DNA of 64,000 bases from the NCBI GenBank assembly GCA_031180825.1, contig JAPSLM010000004.1:147119-211118 (forward strand). Direction: 5' to 3'. The notes beneath the pieces were generated by a model that did not search any database, was not told the DNA's origin, and saw only the letters and a program-made list of their open reading frames with translations. Origin of the DNA: Paenibacillus sp. (lineage in GTDB: Bacteria > Bacillota > Bacilli > Paenibacillales > NBRC-103111). The position numbers were made by a program, and so were the translations under genes. This document shows positions 27,623 through 36,735 of the stretch, in pieces (position 1 is the stretch's first letter; each line of letters starts with the position of its first letter).

Positions 27623-29359
27623 TCATGGTGTTTTGGCCGGCGGTACAGTCGTACCGGAAGACGATTGTCCGGGAGCTTCCGTTTGATTTGGCTGGGGTGT
27701 CGGCGTTGCAGCCGGTGCGTTCGTTTCCGCCGATTTGTCGGCCGTCTTGGGCGGTGTGCCGCTTCCGGTTCCCGGGGCCGAAGTTTCGGCAGGGGAGTTC
27801 GGGACGGTTCCCGTTGAACCTTTCCCGCTTCCTCCTGCCGTACCGCTGCCTTCCGAAGAATCGGAGCCGGTTGTTCCGTTTCCGTGCCCGGTTCCGGTTT
27901 CGGTTCCGCCTTGGCCGGAGGCGCCGCCATTCGGCGTTAGCGCCCCGCTGCCCGGGCTCGTGCCCGTCGGCGGCTTATTGTCCTGTCCGCCGGTCGGCTT
28001 CCCGGGTTCTGCCGTTCCTGTACCTGAACCGGTGCTTCCTGTGCCGGAAGCCGGAGGCTTCTCGGTCATCGGCTCTTTGGTTCCGCTGCCGCCGGGCTTC
28101 ACGCTTTCGCCCTTCCCGGTACCCGTCTTGCCCGTTTCTTTCGTTTCCGGCTTAGTTGCCGCCGGCTTGGTTGTTTCCGGCTTGGTTTCGGTCTTCGTCT
28201 TTGTCTTATCCGTTTCCGCCTTTGGAGGCGGCGTCGGATTTTGCTGCTGCTTCGCCCGTTTTTCGGCTTGTTCGCGCAGGAAGTCGGGGTGGTCGTAGGA
28301 GCCGCCCGCATCGATTTTTTCGATGCCGTCCCAGACGCGATCCGCTTTAACCGATGTCGGGTCGTCGTAAACCAGAAATGCGTTAGGCAGTCTGCGTTCG
28401 CCATAACGGCTCGATGGCTTGGTAAGCAGCTCCCCGTCGACAACGAGCTCGGACGAAGCGCCTCCGTCCAAGTTGCCGGCGTTAACGCAGCCCTCTTCCA
28501 GCAGAAGATCCTGCACTTCCCTGAGCGTAGCGCCTACGCTGTGAGCCTGCCGTCCGTCGATGACGATGAAGATGACGGTGCCGTCCGCTTTTTGGCCGAC
28601 AGCCGTACGCGGCCCGCGGCCCCAGCCGCCGTCGCCGCTTGTGATCAGCGGCTTGCCGTTGGCGATCAGACGCGGATGGAAAGAGACGGCCTCCGAGATC
28701 CCCATATCGCGAAGCTCGAAAATATTGTATTTTCCGACGACGAGTATCCCTTCCTTCGTAAAGCCGACGATGTGCTGCGGGATGCTGCCGTCCTGATCCG
28801 TATAAATGACCTCGCCGCCGGAGATGATGGCGCCGAACGCCGCAAATCCGTTTCCGAGACCTTCCGGATCGTCGAAACCGCCGCCATTGACGCCGGCCAC
28901 GGCCCCCGTCCGCTTGACCATCGAGGTGATTCTTTCGCCTTCCCCAGGCTTAGGGGGGGTCATGACACGGATCGTCTTGGGGTCAAAGACGTACATCTTT
29001 TTGCCTTTCCAAAATTTCCCTGAAATATCTTCAACCTTAATCAACTCATCGATGGAACGGGCCTTCGCCTGACGATCGCGAATTTTGATCAAGCTGCTGT
29101 CCTGCTTTTCCCGTGCGGCTTCCTCGTTGAAATCCTGCAATCGTTTGACCATCAAATCCCGCTGCTCCGCGCCGACGAAAATCCATGCCCAGCTCCGGTG
29201 CTGCGTCGTGATGACCGTTTCTGCGAGCCATTCCCTGATCTTGCCTCCAGGGGAGGTCAGAAATAAAAAGCTGGACGTTAAAAAAGTCAGCACCGTAAAG
29301 TAAAACAGCGCCTTTTTCCAACTACTCCATTGTCGTATCGTTCGCAGAGTACTGCTCAA
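27623..29359 (-). CDS. phosphodiester glycosidase (NAGPA-domain) membrane protein with long low-complexity tail
   Basis: About 578 residues. One N-terminal membrane anchor (about residues 15-40) precedes a linker. The NAGPA/DUF2233 domain covers about 150-350, with TGAVAGVNGGGFDDPEG, GPRTAVGQKADGTVIFIVIDGRQ and GNLDGGASSELVVDGE. This domain cleaves phosphodiester-linked sugars and occurs in exopolysaccharide and wall-related proteins; the substrate here is unknown. Residues 380-578 are a disordered Pro/Gly/Thr/Ser/Lys tail that may cross the wall. TTG 29359 is chosen because GGGAGAGG lies 7-8 bases upstream; ATG 29377 overlaps that site and has none of its own. Confidence 0.82.
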   Translation of the reverse strand: MSSTLRTIRQWSSWKKALFYFTVLTFLTSSFLFLTSPGGKIREWLAETVITTQHRSWAWIFVGAEQRDLMVKRLQDFNEEAAREKQDSSLIKIRDRQAKARSIDELIKVEDISGKFWKGKKMYVFDPKTIRVMTPPKPGEGERITSMVKRTGAVAGVNGGGFDDPEGLGNGFAAFGAIISGGEVIYTDQDGSIPQHIVGFTKEGILVVGKYNIFELRDMGISEAVSFHPRLIANGKPLITSGDGGWGRGPRTAVGQKADGTVIFIVIDGRQAHSVGATLREVQDLLLEEGCVNAGNLDGGASSELVVDGELLTKPSSRYGERRLPNAFLVYDDPTSVKADRVWDGIEKIDAGGSYDHPDFLREQAEKRAKQQQNPTPPPKAETDKTKTKTETKPETTKPAATKPETKETGKTGTGKGESVKPGGSGTKEPMTEKPPASGTGSTGSGTGTAEPGKPTGGQDNKPPTGTSPGSGALTPNGGASGQGGTETGTGHGNGTTGSDSSEGSGTAGGSGKGSTGTVPNSPAETSAPGTGSGTPPKTADKSAETNAPAATPTPQPNQTEAPGQSSSGTTVPPAKTP

Positions 29360-29540
29360 TGTTTTAACCTCTCCCATGCATAAATTAAGGCATTTCTTGT
29401 CGAATTTTTTTTGCTTTTTTCCTATGCTATTCTATCATACGAAAAGAAGATTTAACAACTTCCGCTAGTTTGCAAGATCCGGCGGAATTGGCATTGTAAC
29501 CGTTTTGCGTTCGCCGCGAAGGATTGATAGAATGACCATA

Positions 29541-29568
29541 AGCCATACATTGGAAGCCATACATTGGA
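29541..29568. repeat. 14-bp perfect tandem duplication at a ribosome-binding site
   Basis: AGCCATACATTGGA occurs twice head to tail (29541-29554, 29555-29568). The second copy runs into GGAAG and forms the ribosome-binding site of the 55-residue gene at 29579. Confidence 0.8.
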
Positions 29569-29578
29569 GGAAGCGCTC

Positions 29579-29746
29579 ATGTTAAACCGGTACAGCCTGT
29601 TCGGTACCACGCTCGAATTAATCGTTGTGGCGGGCGTGTTTTTCATTTTGTTTGCGGGAATCGTTCTGACGGCATGGCTGCAATGGGGCCGCCGGAAAAA
29701 ACGGTCGGCATCCGAAGCCGGCCGGCCCAAGAGGCGGCTGTCATGA
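29579..29746 (+). CDS. 55-residue single-pass membrane peptide
   Basis: Small protein with one strongly hydrophobic helix (about residues 12-36) and a basic C-terminal tail (RRKKRS...RPKRRLS), so the tail is likely inside. ATG 29579 has GGAGGAAG seven bases upstream. Its stop overlaps the next start (ATGA at 29743-29746), which suggests translational coupling to the pseudouridine synthase. I do not recognise a family. Confidence 0.6.
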   Translation: MLNRYSLFGTTLELIVVAGVFFILFAGIVLTAWLQWGRRKKRSASEAGRPKRRLS

Positions 29747-30615
29747 CCGCATGGCGCCGCAAAGGCCAATGGCTGGAATGGACGGCGAGCGCCGAGCCTT
29801 CGAGTCTGGAAGAAGTGAAGGCGTTTCTGCCGAATGCGATTGACGAGCGAACGCTGAAGAAGCTTCGGAGCGTCTCGGGGATCGAGATTCAGGGACGCCG
29901 TATTTTGCTGCGCCTGTTCCCCGAGGAATCGCTGCAATATATGCCGGAATGGGCGGGGATAGAAGTATTGTTCGAGGACGACTTCTGCCTTGTGGCGGAT
30001 AAGCCGGCCGGGATGAAGGTGCATCCGACCGGGGAGTCGGAGAGCGGAACGCTGCTTCATGCGGTCGGCTGGCATCTGGAGTCGACGGGACAGTCGTGCC
30101 GCCCCCGTCACATTCACCGGCTGGATGAAGACACGACCGGTCCGGTGCTGATGGCCAAATGTCCATGGGCGCAGGTCCGGTTGGACGAAGCGATGCGGGA
30201 AAAGAAGGTGGAGCGAACCTATGTGGCCCTGGTGCACGGGTCTCTATCAACGAACCGCGGCCGTGTGGATGCGCCGATCGGCCGGGACCGGCATCATGCG
30301 ACACGCCGGCGCGTTTCCCCCGGGGGCGAGCGGGCCGTTACCCATTACGAAGCAGTGGAGTCATATCGTTCCGCAACGCTTGTACGGCTTCGGCTCGAAA
30401 CCGGACGGACGCATCAAATCCGCGTTCACTTAAGCCATCTGGGTCATCCGTTGATCGGCGACACGCTCTACGGCGGGCGGAGCGAGGGCATGAAGAGACA
30501 GGCGCTGCACGGCGAGCGGCTGGCTTTTCTCCACCCGTGGAGCGGCGAAAGCATCGAAGTGCTTTCCCCCTGGCCCCCGGACTTTGCTGCGCTGAACGAG
30601 CGATTGAAAAAATAG
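29743..30615 (+). CDS. RluA-family pseudouridine synthase
   Basis: Isomerises uridine to pseudouridine in structured RNA, probably 23S rRNA or tRNA; the exact target cannot be read from the sequence. The family core has the catalytic Asp in HRLDEDTTGPVLMAK (usual form HRLDxxTSG), LVADKPAGMKVHPT and the C-terminal ETGRTHQIRVHLSHLGHPLIGDTLYGG. It is 290 residues with no S4 domain. ATG 29743 overlaps the previous stop codon. Confidence 0.92.
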   Translation: MTAWRRKGQWLEWTASAEPSSLEEVKAFLPNAIDERTLKKLRSVSGIEIQGRRILLRLFPEESLQYMPEWAGIEVLFEDDFCLVADKPAGMKVHPTGESESGTLLHAVGWHLESTGQSCRPRHIHRLDEDTTGPVLMAKCPWAQVRLDEAMREKKVERTYVALVHGSLSTNRGRVDAPIGRDRHHATRRRVSPGGERAVTHYEAVESYRSATLVRLRLETGRTHQIRVHLSHLGHPLIGDTLYGGRSEGMKRQALHGERLAFLHPWSGESIEVLSPWPPDFAALNERLKK

Positions 30616-30640
30616 TAGTCATGCTCCTTCCCCTGAAGCC

Positions 30641-30670
30641 ATATAAATTGTAGAGACGAAGGCATAGGGC
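30641..30670 (+). promoter_or_regulatory. possible sigma-E-type promoter of spoVID
   Basis: ATA elements at 30641-30645 lie about 17 bp before CATAGGGC (30663-30670). The -10 partly matches the CATA-type consensus of mother-cell sigma-E. It is suggestive only, because spoVID is sigma-E-dependent in B. subtilis. Confidence 0.25.
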
Positions 30671-30770
30671 CATCTTTATTTTTATGGCAAAATCAGAATT
30701 TCGAGCTCGCCGGAGCCGATGATGCGGGATTCTGTGGAAAAGGCAGGAATTACGGAGGGAGGATTTTACA

Positions 30771-32123
30771 TTGACGACGCAGCATAACGGATTACGCTTC
30801 GACATTTACGAGCGCGTGCATTTGTCCGAAGGGGCGATCGGCATTCAAGACTTGGAGGGAGTGGAGCTTGTTCCCCACATTCAGGTGATTCCGCAAGGGG
30901 ACCAAGCCCTGCTCCGCGGCAATCTGTTTTTGACCGGGACCTTTATCGACGAGCTGGGCCGCAGCGATCAGACGTTGGAGCATCTGATACCGGTCGAGAT
31001 TACGCTGCCGATAAACCGGGTTCAACGGATGGAGGATATTGCAGTCGAGATCGAAAATTTTGACATCGATCTGCTGTCGTCCCGCAGCTTGAACATTACG
31101 GGAGTGCTGTCGCTTGCCGGTCTGGAGCTTGTGTCGGATGCGGGTCAGGATGTTTGGCGGGAAATGGAAAACGAAGTTGTATTCGTTCACGAAGCCCGCG
31201 ATCCGGGAACGGTTACTCTTGCGGAAGCGCCGGATGAGGCGTTTGGTGACGTTTCCGGCTTGTTCGATCCGGCGGACCAAGCCACGGCTGAAACGGAAGC
31301 TTGGGAGCTGCGAAGCGAGAGGGTGGAGCCGACGAGCAAGTGGCCGGCAGGGCCGAAGGCGCAGAGCGGTACGCAGCCTGCGCCGAACACGTATCAAGCA
31401 GCCCAGCAGAACGAGCCGCAGCCTGCGCCGAATGTGTTTCAGGCTGCCCAGCAGAGCGAGCCGCAGCCTGCGCCGAATGTGTTTCAAGCGGCCCAGCAGA
31501 ACGAGCCGCAGCCTGCGCCGAATGTGTTTCAAGCGGCCCAGCAGAACGAGCCGCAGCCTGTGCCGAATGTGTTTCAAGCGGCCCAGCAGAAGGAGCCGCA
31601 GCCTGCGCCGAATGTAAGTCCGGCTCCGCTGTCCGCCCAAGAGACGGGGAAAGGGGCGGAGGCTTTAAAGCCGCAGGAAGCGCAAAAAACGAAAGAAGCC
31701 CCGACGGCCCAACCCTTCGGCGATCTTAGCCCGACCGCAGCGCCGGATAAAGACCTGAAGGTAGGCGTCGGCAGCAAAAAAACGCCCGAGCCGCCGACGG
31801 CGCCCGCACCGCTGTACAAATCGTTCGGGCTGTCCAACTTGTTTAACATCGGCCCTTCCAAAAAGGAAAAGCGCGATCCGGAAGAAACGTTTGGAGAAGA
31901 AGCGGCGCCCGTGACGGAGAAGGTGGAATGGAAAAACCTGCTGCTCACTTCCAAAGACGAGGAGCAGGGCTTCAAAAGGCTCCGGCTGTGCATCGTGCAA
32001 AAGGAAGAGACACTGGAGTCCATCGCGAAGCGTTATGATCTGAACCCTCGCGAAATCGCGCTCTACAACCGTCTCGGAGATAATGAAGTTTCCGAAGGGC
32101 AAATCGTGTATATCCCGAAATGA
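30771..32123 (+). CDS. spoVID: stage VI sporulation protein D-like, LysM (coat morphogenesis)
   Basis: Spore-coat encasement protein, made in the mother cell and located at the forespore surface. The N-terminal beta-rich SpoVID/DUF3794-like domain covers about residues 5-130 (FDIYERVHLSEGAIGIQDLE). A long disordered middle follows, with five full copies of a 15-residue repeat (PQPAPNVFQAAQQNE, residues 201-275). A C-terminal LysM closes the protein (VQKEETLESIAKRYDLNPREI...VYIPK). It is 450 residues, against about 575 in B. subtilis. TTG 30771 is preceded by GGAGGGAGG. Its position before valS matches Bacillus synteny. The symbol rests on this synteny, the N-terminal domain and the terminal LysM. 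Confidence 0.85.
   Translation: MTTQHNGLRFDIYERVHLSEGAIGIQDLEGVELVPHIQVIPQGDQALLRGNLFLTGTFIDELGRSDQTLEHLIPVEITLPINRVQRMEDIAVEIENFDIDLLSSRSLNITGVLSLAGLELVSDAGQDVWREMENEVVFVHEARDPGTVTLAEAPDEAFGDVSGLFDPADQATAETEAWELRSERVEPTSKWPAGPKAQSGTQPAPNTYQAAQQNEPQPAPNVFQAAQQSEPQPAPNVFQAAQQNEPQPAPNVFQAAQQNEPQPVPNVFQAAQQKEPQPAPNVSPAPLSAQETGKGAEALKPQEAQKTKEAPTAQPFGDLSPTAAPDKDLKVGVGSKKTPEPPTAPAPLYKSFGLSNLFNIGPSKKEKRDPEETFGEEAAPVTEKVEWKNLLLTSKDEEQGFKRLRLCIVQKEETLESIAKRYDLNPREIALYNRLGDNEVSEGQIVYIPK
31371..31616 (+). repeat. 45-bp tandem repeat inside spoVID
   Basis: Five full 45-bp units and a partial sixth encode (P/T)QPAPNVFQAAQQNE with few changes (NT/NV, S/N/K before E, one PQPV). The units are nearly identical in DNA, so they expanded recently. 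Confidence 0.92.
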
Positions 32124-32142
32124 AGCCGTTATTACAAAAATT

Positions 32143-32184
32143 CCCTCAGCCGAGCCAAAACAGGCTTGACCGGGGGCTTTTTTG
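32143..32184 (+). terminator. intrinsic terminator after spoVID
   Basis: An imperfect stem (CCCTCAGCCGAGCC with GGCTTGACCGGGGG, six-base loop) is followed by C and seven Ts. Confidence 0.65.
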
Positions 32185-32196
32185 GTTATACTTGTA

Positions 32197-32225
32197 TTGA
32201 CTCTGTCCTGACTATTGTTTATCAT
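32197..32225 (+). promoter_or_regulatory. sigma-A promoter of the valS T-box transcript
   Basis: TTGACT (32197-32202), a 17-bp spacer and TATCAT (32220-32225). Transcription should start near 32232, just before the T-box. Confidence 0.75.
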
Positions 32226-32244
32226 AGTACGCATAGATGCAAGC

Positions 32245-32514
32245 AAAAACGCGGAAAGGGAATAGTAGACAGCGAACCCTTCAGAGAGCGGAGCCGGCAA
32301 GAGCTGGAAGGTTCCGCAGGACGTACCTGTCGAAGTCGCCCCGGAGTTGTCGAATTGAAAGCGGAAGCTCTAGATTCGGCCGGTCACAGCCGTTATCTGT
32401 TCAAGTGCCGCTCGGATGAAAGGGAAGCCTCCGGCTTCTCGAAGCACGGGCGGAATAAAGGTGGTACCACGGAAGCGAGAGCCTTTCGTCCTTTGCGGCG
32501 GAAGGCTTTTATTT
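32245..32514 (+). promoter_or_regulatory. T-box riboswitch controlling valS (tRNA-Val sensing)
   Basis: An AGTA-type Stem I motif lies near 32263. A likely GTC (Val) specifier is at 32349-32351. The 14-nt T-box AAAGGTGGTACCACGG is at about 32458-32472. The terminator AGCCTTTCGTCC (32480-32491) pairs with GGCGGAAGGCT (32497-32507) and has a T-rich tail. Uncharged tRNA-Val would favour the antiterminator and switch on valS-folC-murC. The T-box and terminator are certain; the specifier choice is an inference. Confidence 0.93.
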
Positions 32515-32680
32515 GTTTGTCGCCATTTCTCCGGCGCGGATCGCTTTCGTTGCGGCGACGGGCGGGGGAGACCGGAGTGAAAAAGGCAGCTGCGCTCCTG
32601 CAGATGAACTCTCTCCGATCGTATGGCAAAGCTGAAAACTCAAAACAAACCACAATTATGTACACTTGGAGGTTGCAGTG

Positions 32681-35350
32681 ATGGAAGAAACCAAACAAGC
32701 GGCGCCGGAAACGGTCATGCCGACAACCTACGATCCGAAGGAAGCCGAGAAAAAATGGTACGATTATTGGCTCAAAGGACAATATTTTAAAGCGGGGCAG
32801 CGTCAGGATGCGAAGCCGTATACGATGGTAATTCCGCCTCCGAATGTCACCGGGATGCTGCATATCGGGCATGCGCTCGATTTTACGCTGCAGGATATCA
32901 TGGCCCGAACCAAACGGATGCAGGGCTACGATACCTTGTGGCTGCCCGGCTCCGACCATGCGGGTATTGCGACGCAAACGAAGGTGGAGCAGAAGCTTCG
33001 CGAGGAAGGAATCACACGGTACGACCTTGGCCGCGAGAAGTTTCTGGAAAAGGTTTGGGAATGGAAGGAGCATTACGCCGAAACGATTCGCGAGCAATGG
33101 GCCAAAATGGGCTTTTCGCTCGACTATTCCCGCGAACGGTTCACGCTGGACGAAGGGCTGTCCAAGGCGGTGCGCGAAGTATTCGTCCGCTTATACGAAA
33201 AAGGGCTGATCTACCGGGGCAAATATATCATCAACTGGGACCCGGCCGCCCGCACGGCCCTTTCCGACATCGAAGTCGAATACAAAGAGGTTCAGGGCGC
33301 GCTGTATCATTTGAAATATCCGGTGAAGGACAGCGATGAATTCATCATCGTGGCGACCACCCGTCCGGAAACGATGCTCGGAGATACGGCCGTCGCGGTA
33401 CATCCGGAGGATGAGCGATACAAGCACCTGATCGGCAAAACGCTTGTGCTTCCGATTATCGGCCGCGAAATTCCGATCGTCGGCGACGACTACGTCGAGA
33501 AGGAATTCGGCAGCGGCGCGGTGAAAATTACGCCGGCGCACGACCCGAACGATTTCGAGGTAGGCAGACGCCACAACCTTCCGCAGGTGCTCGTGATGGA
33601 CGAATCCGGCAAAATGAACGAAAATGCCGGCAAGTATCAGGGCATGGACCGCTTCGAGTGCCGCAAGCAGATCGTAGCGGATATGAAAGAGCTTGGCGTG
33701 CTGATCAAAATCGAGGACCACGTGCACCAGGTCGGGCACAGCGAGCGCAGCGGCGCCGTCGTGGAGCCGTATTTGTCCACGCAGTGGTTCGTTAAAATGA
33801 AGCCGCTCGCCGAGCGCGCCATCGAATCGCAGAAATCGGGCCAGGGCGCAAACTTCGTACCGGACCGGTTCGAAAAAATATATTTGCACTGGATCGAAAA
33901 CATTCGCGACTGGTGCATTTCCCGCCAGCTGTGGTGGGGACACCGCATTCCGGCATGGTACTGCGGCGATTGCGGCGAAATGACCGTCTCCCGCGAGGAC
34001 GCTGCCGTATGTTCGCATTGCGGCGGCAAGCATCTGACCCAGGACAACGATGTGCTGGATACCTGGTTCAGCTCCGCGCTGTGGCCGTTCTCCACGCTTG
34101 GCTGGCCGGAGCAGACGGAAGATCTGAAGCGTTATTACCCGACCGATCTGCTTGTGACGGGCTACGATATCATTTATTTCTGGGTGGCGCGGATGATTTT
34201 CAGCGGGCTCGAATACACGGGCCAAATTCCGTTCAAAGACGTGCTGATTCACGGGCTCGTCCGGGACGCGGAAGGCCGCAAAATGTCCAAGTCGCTCGGC
34301 AACGGCGTCGATCCGCTTGAGGTGATCGAGAAGTACGGTGCCGACGCCATGCGCTTTATGATTTCCACCGGCTCCACGCCGGGACAAGATCTCCGCTTCC
34401 GCTGGGAGAAGGTGGAGCAGGCGCGCAACTTTGCCAACAAAATTTGGAACGCTTCGCGCTTCGTTCTGATGAACCTGGGCGATTTCAAAGCGTCGGATAT
34501 CGACCTGAGCGGCGAGCTCGGTACGGCCGACCGCTGGATTTTGCACCGTTTGAACGAAACCGTCCGCGAAGTGACCCGGCTGATCGATTCCTACGAATTC
34601 GGCGAAACCGGACGTCTGCTTTATAACTTCATCTGGGACGATCTGTGCGACTGGTATATCGAATTCAGCAAACTGTCCTTGTACGGCAGCGACGAAGCGG
34701 CGAAGAAAACGACGAAATCCGTGCTGGCTTATGTTCTGGACCGCACGATGCGGTTGATTCATCCGTTCATGCCGTTTATCAGCGAGGAAATTTGGCAGCA
34801 TCTGCCGCATGAAGGCGAGACGATCACGCTTGCTGCTTGGCCGACGGTCGAGTCGCGCTTTGAAGCGGCCGAAGCGGTGCGCGAGATGGAGCTGCTGATG
34901 GACATCATCCGGACGGTGCGCAATATTCGTGCGGAAGTGAACGTGCCGATGAGCAAAAAGGTCGAACTGCTCGTGAAGCCTGCGGGCGAAGAGGCGCTGG
35001 CGATTCTGAAGCGCAACGAGGAATACGTACGGCGTTTCTGCAACACGTCCGCGCTTTCCATCGAGCTTGGGCTGGCTACGCCGGAAAAAGCGATGACAGG
35101 CATCGTGACCGGGGCGGAGCTGTTCTTGCCGCTTGCGGGGCTGATCGACATTGCCCAGGAAATAGCGCGTTTGGAAAAAGAGCTTGCGACGCTGCATGGC
35201 GAGGTTGACCGGATCGAGAAAAAGCTGGCTAACCCAGGCTTCGTTGCCAAAGCGCCGGCCAAAGTCATCGACGAGGAGAAAGCCAAGCTCGCCGATTATG
35301 CGGATAAACGGGACAAAGTGTCGGCCCGGCTGGCCGAACTGAGAGGATGA
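32681..35350 (+). CDS. valS: valyl-tRNA synthetase
   Basis: Class I synthetase that charges tRNA-Val; 889 residues. The HIGH motif is in [12 protein letters not shown], the CP1 editing domain is central ([15 protein letters not shown]), the zinc-like cysteines are in CGDCGE...CSHCGG and KMSKS is in [16 protein letters not shown]-terminal coiled-coil arm (about 815-889) is typical of ValRS. ATG 32681 is chosen because GGAGG lies eight bases upstream; an in-frame TTG at 32666 overlaps it. It is controlled by the T-box and overlaps or abuts folC. Confidence 0.98.
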   Translation: MEETKQAAPETVMPTTYDPKEAEKKWYDYWLKGQYFKAGQRQDAKPYTMVIPPPNVTGMLHIGHALDFTLQDIMARTKRMQGYDTLWLPGSDHAGIATQTKVEQKLREEGITRYDLGREKFLEKVWEWKEHYAETIREQWAKMGFSLDYSRERFTLDEGLSKAVREVFVRLYEKGLIYRGKYIINWDPAARTALSDIEVEYKEVQGALYHLKYPVKDSDEFIIVATTRPETMLGDTAVAVHPEDERYKHLIGKTLVLPIIGREIPIVGDDYVEKEFGSGAVKITPAHDPNDFEVGRRHNLPQVLVMDESGKMNENAGKYQGMDRFECRKQIVADMKELGVLIKIEDHVHQVGHSERSGAVVEPYLSTQWFVKMKPLAERAIESQKSGQGANFVPDRFEKIYLHWIENIRDWCISRQLWWGHRIPAWYCGDCGEMTVSREDAAVCSHCGGKHLTQDNDVLDTWFSSALWPFSTLGWPEQTEDLKRYYPTDLLVTGYDIIYFWVARMIFSGLEYTGQIPFKDVLIHGLVRDAEGRKMSKSLGNGVDPLEVIEKYGADAMRFMISTGSTPGQDLRFRWEKVEQARNFANKIWNASRFVLMNLGDFKASDIDLSGELGTADRWILHRLNETVREVTRLIDSYEFGETGRLLYNFIWDDLCDWYIEFSKLSLYGSDEAAKKTTKSVLAYVLDRTMRLIHPFMPFISEEIWQHLPHEGETITLAAWPTVESRFEAAEAVREMELLMDIIRTVRNIRAEVNVPMSKKVELLVKPAGEEALAILKRNEEYVRRFCNTSALSIELGLATPEKAMTGIVTGAELFLPLAGLIDIAQEIARLEKELATLHGEVDRIEKKLANPGFVAKAPAKVIDEEKAKLADYADKRDKVSARLAELRG

Positions 35351-35355
35351 GCATC

Positions 35356-36735
35356 ATGAGCGAAACACAGCTAAGCGTTAACGAAAGGCCGTTTCGGACG
35401 GCGCGGGAAGCGATCGACTGGGTTGTCCGGTTTATTCCTCTGGCGGGAATCAAGCCGGGACTGGAACGGATGGAGCGGCTCATGGAGCTGCTCGACCATC
35501 CTCACCGGCGCCTCAAGTTTATTCATGTCGCCGGCACGAACGGCAAGGGATCGGTTTGCGCCTATTTGACCGAAGCGATCCGCGCATGCGGCTACGATGT
35601 CGGGACGTTCACCTCTCCTTACATTCAAAGCTACAACGAGCGCATTCGGCTCAACGGGGTCAATATCCCGGACGAAGACCTGCTGAAGGTGGTCAATAAA
35701 ATCAAGCCGCTCGTCGATCGGGTGGCAGAGGAGTTCGGGCAGCCGTCGATGTTCGAGATTTCGACCGTGGTCGCGATCGAATATTTTGCCCGCACCGCTT
35801 ATCCCGATTTCGTCGTCTGGGAAACGGGGCTCGGCGGCCGTTTGGATTCGACGAATATCGTGACGCCGCTCGTCTCCGTCATTACGAATATCGGCCACGA
35901 CCATATGGATTTTCTCGGCGATACGCTGGAGAAAATCGCGGCCGAGAAAGCGGGCATTATCAAAGCCGGCGTCCCGGTCGTAAGCGCCGTGGAGCAGCCG
36001 GAGGTCATGCGGGTCGTCGAAGAAGCGGCCAAAGCGAAGAACAGCACGCTGTATTTGCTGGGCCGGGAATTCCGCTATGAAACGATCTCGACCAAGGAAA
36101 ACGAGCAGACGTTTCGGTTTACCGGCACGTTCCGGGACATTCCGGACGCAGCCATTTCCATGAACGGCCCGCATCAGTTGAAAAACGCGGCGGTGGCGCT
36201 AATGACGCTTGAGGTGCTGCGGCAATATTATGCGCTGATCGTGGAAGACGAGGATCTGCTTCGCGCCATGAAATCGGCGCAGTGGCCGGGGCGTTTGGAG
36301 ATGGTGTCGCAGGAGCCGCGCATTTTGATCGACGGCGCGCACAACCCCGAGGGAGCGGAGTCTCTTGCCGCCGCGCTGAAGGAAACGTATTCGTACAATA
36401 GGCTCCATTTTATGATGGGAATGCTGACGAACAAGAATCATACGGGCTATTTGAGGCATATACTACCAATAGTGGATACGCTTATCCTAACCGAGCCGAA
36501 TTGGCTGAAAAAGGCCGCTGCCGAAGATCTGGCCGGACTGGCCAAATCGCTTCTGGCGGAGTGCGGGAGGCACGACGTGGAAGTGATCGTGGAACCCGAT
36601 TGGAAGACGGGGCTGGAGCGGCTTAAACGCTTGACGGCACAGGACGACCTGGCTGTCGTCTCCGGCACGTTATATTTGATAGGGGACGTCCGTTCCTGGA
36701 TCAAGCATCAATCCGATTCTGAAAAAGGCTGGTGA
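35356..36735 (+). CDS. folC: folylpolyglutamate synthase / dihydrofolate synthase
   Basis: Adds glutamate to folates (and often to dihydropteroate), an ATP-dependent Mur-ligase-type enzyme. The P-loop is HVAGTNGKGSVCAYL. GLGGRLDSTNIV and NIGHDHMDFLGDTLEKIAAEKAGI follow, and the C-domain has LIDGAHNPEGAESL. It is 459 residues. ATG 35356 is preferred (GAGAGG eight bases before); ATG 35347 overlaps the valS stop. It is co-transcribed with valS, as in Bacillus. Confidence 0.95.
   Translation: MSETQLSVNERPFRTAREAIDWVVRFIPLAGIKPGLERMERLMELLDHPHRRLKFIHVAGTNGKGSVCAYLTEAIRACGYDVGTFTSPYIQSYNERIRLNGVNIPDEDLLKVVNKIKPLVDRVAEEFGQPSMFEISTVVAIEYFARTAYPDFVVWETGLGGRLDSTNIVTPLVSVITNIGHDHMDFLGDTLEKIAAEKAGIIKAGVPVVSAVEQPEVMRVVEEAAKAKNSTLYLLGREFRYETISTKENEQTFRFTGTFRDIPDAAISMNGPHQLKNAAVALMTLEVLRQYYALIVEDEDLLRAMKSAQWPGRLEMVSQEPRILIDGAHNPEGAESLAAALKETYSYNRLHFMMGMLTNKNHTGYLRHILPIVDTLILTEPNWLKKAAAEDLAGLAKSLLAECGRHDVEVIVEPDWKTGLERLKRLTAQDDLAVVSGTLYLIGDVRSWIKHQSDSEKGW

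Noticed and set aside
27735..28298. 187-codon plus-strand frame rich in Pro/Val
   Set aside because: Complement of the low-complexity tail of the NAGPA-domain protein; repetitive codons keep the opposite frame open.
33191..35197. 668-codon open frame on the minus strand inside valS
   Set aside because: Antisense shadow of a G+C-rich gene; rich in Arg/His/Phe, no family motif, no ribosome-binding site, and valS on the plus strand is unambiguous.
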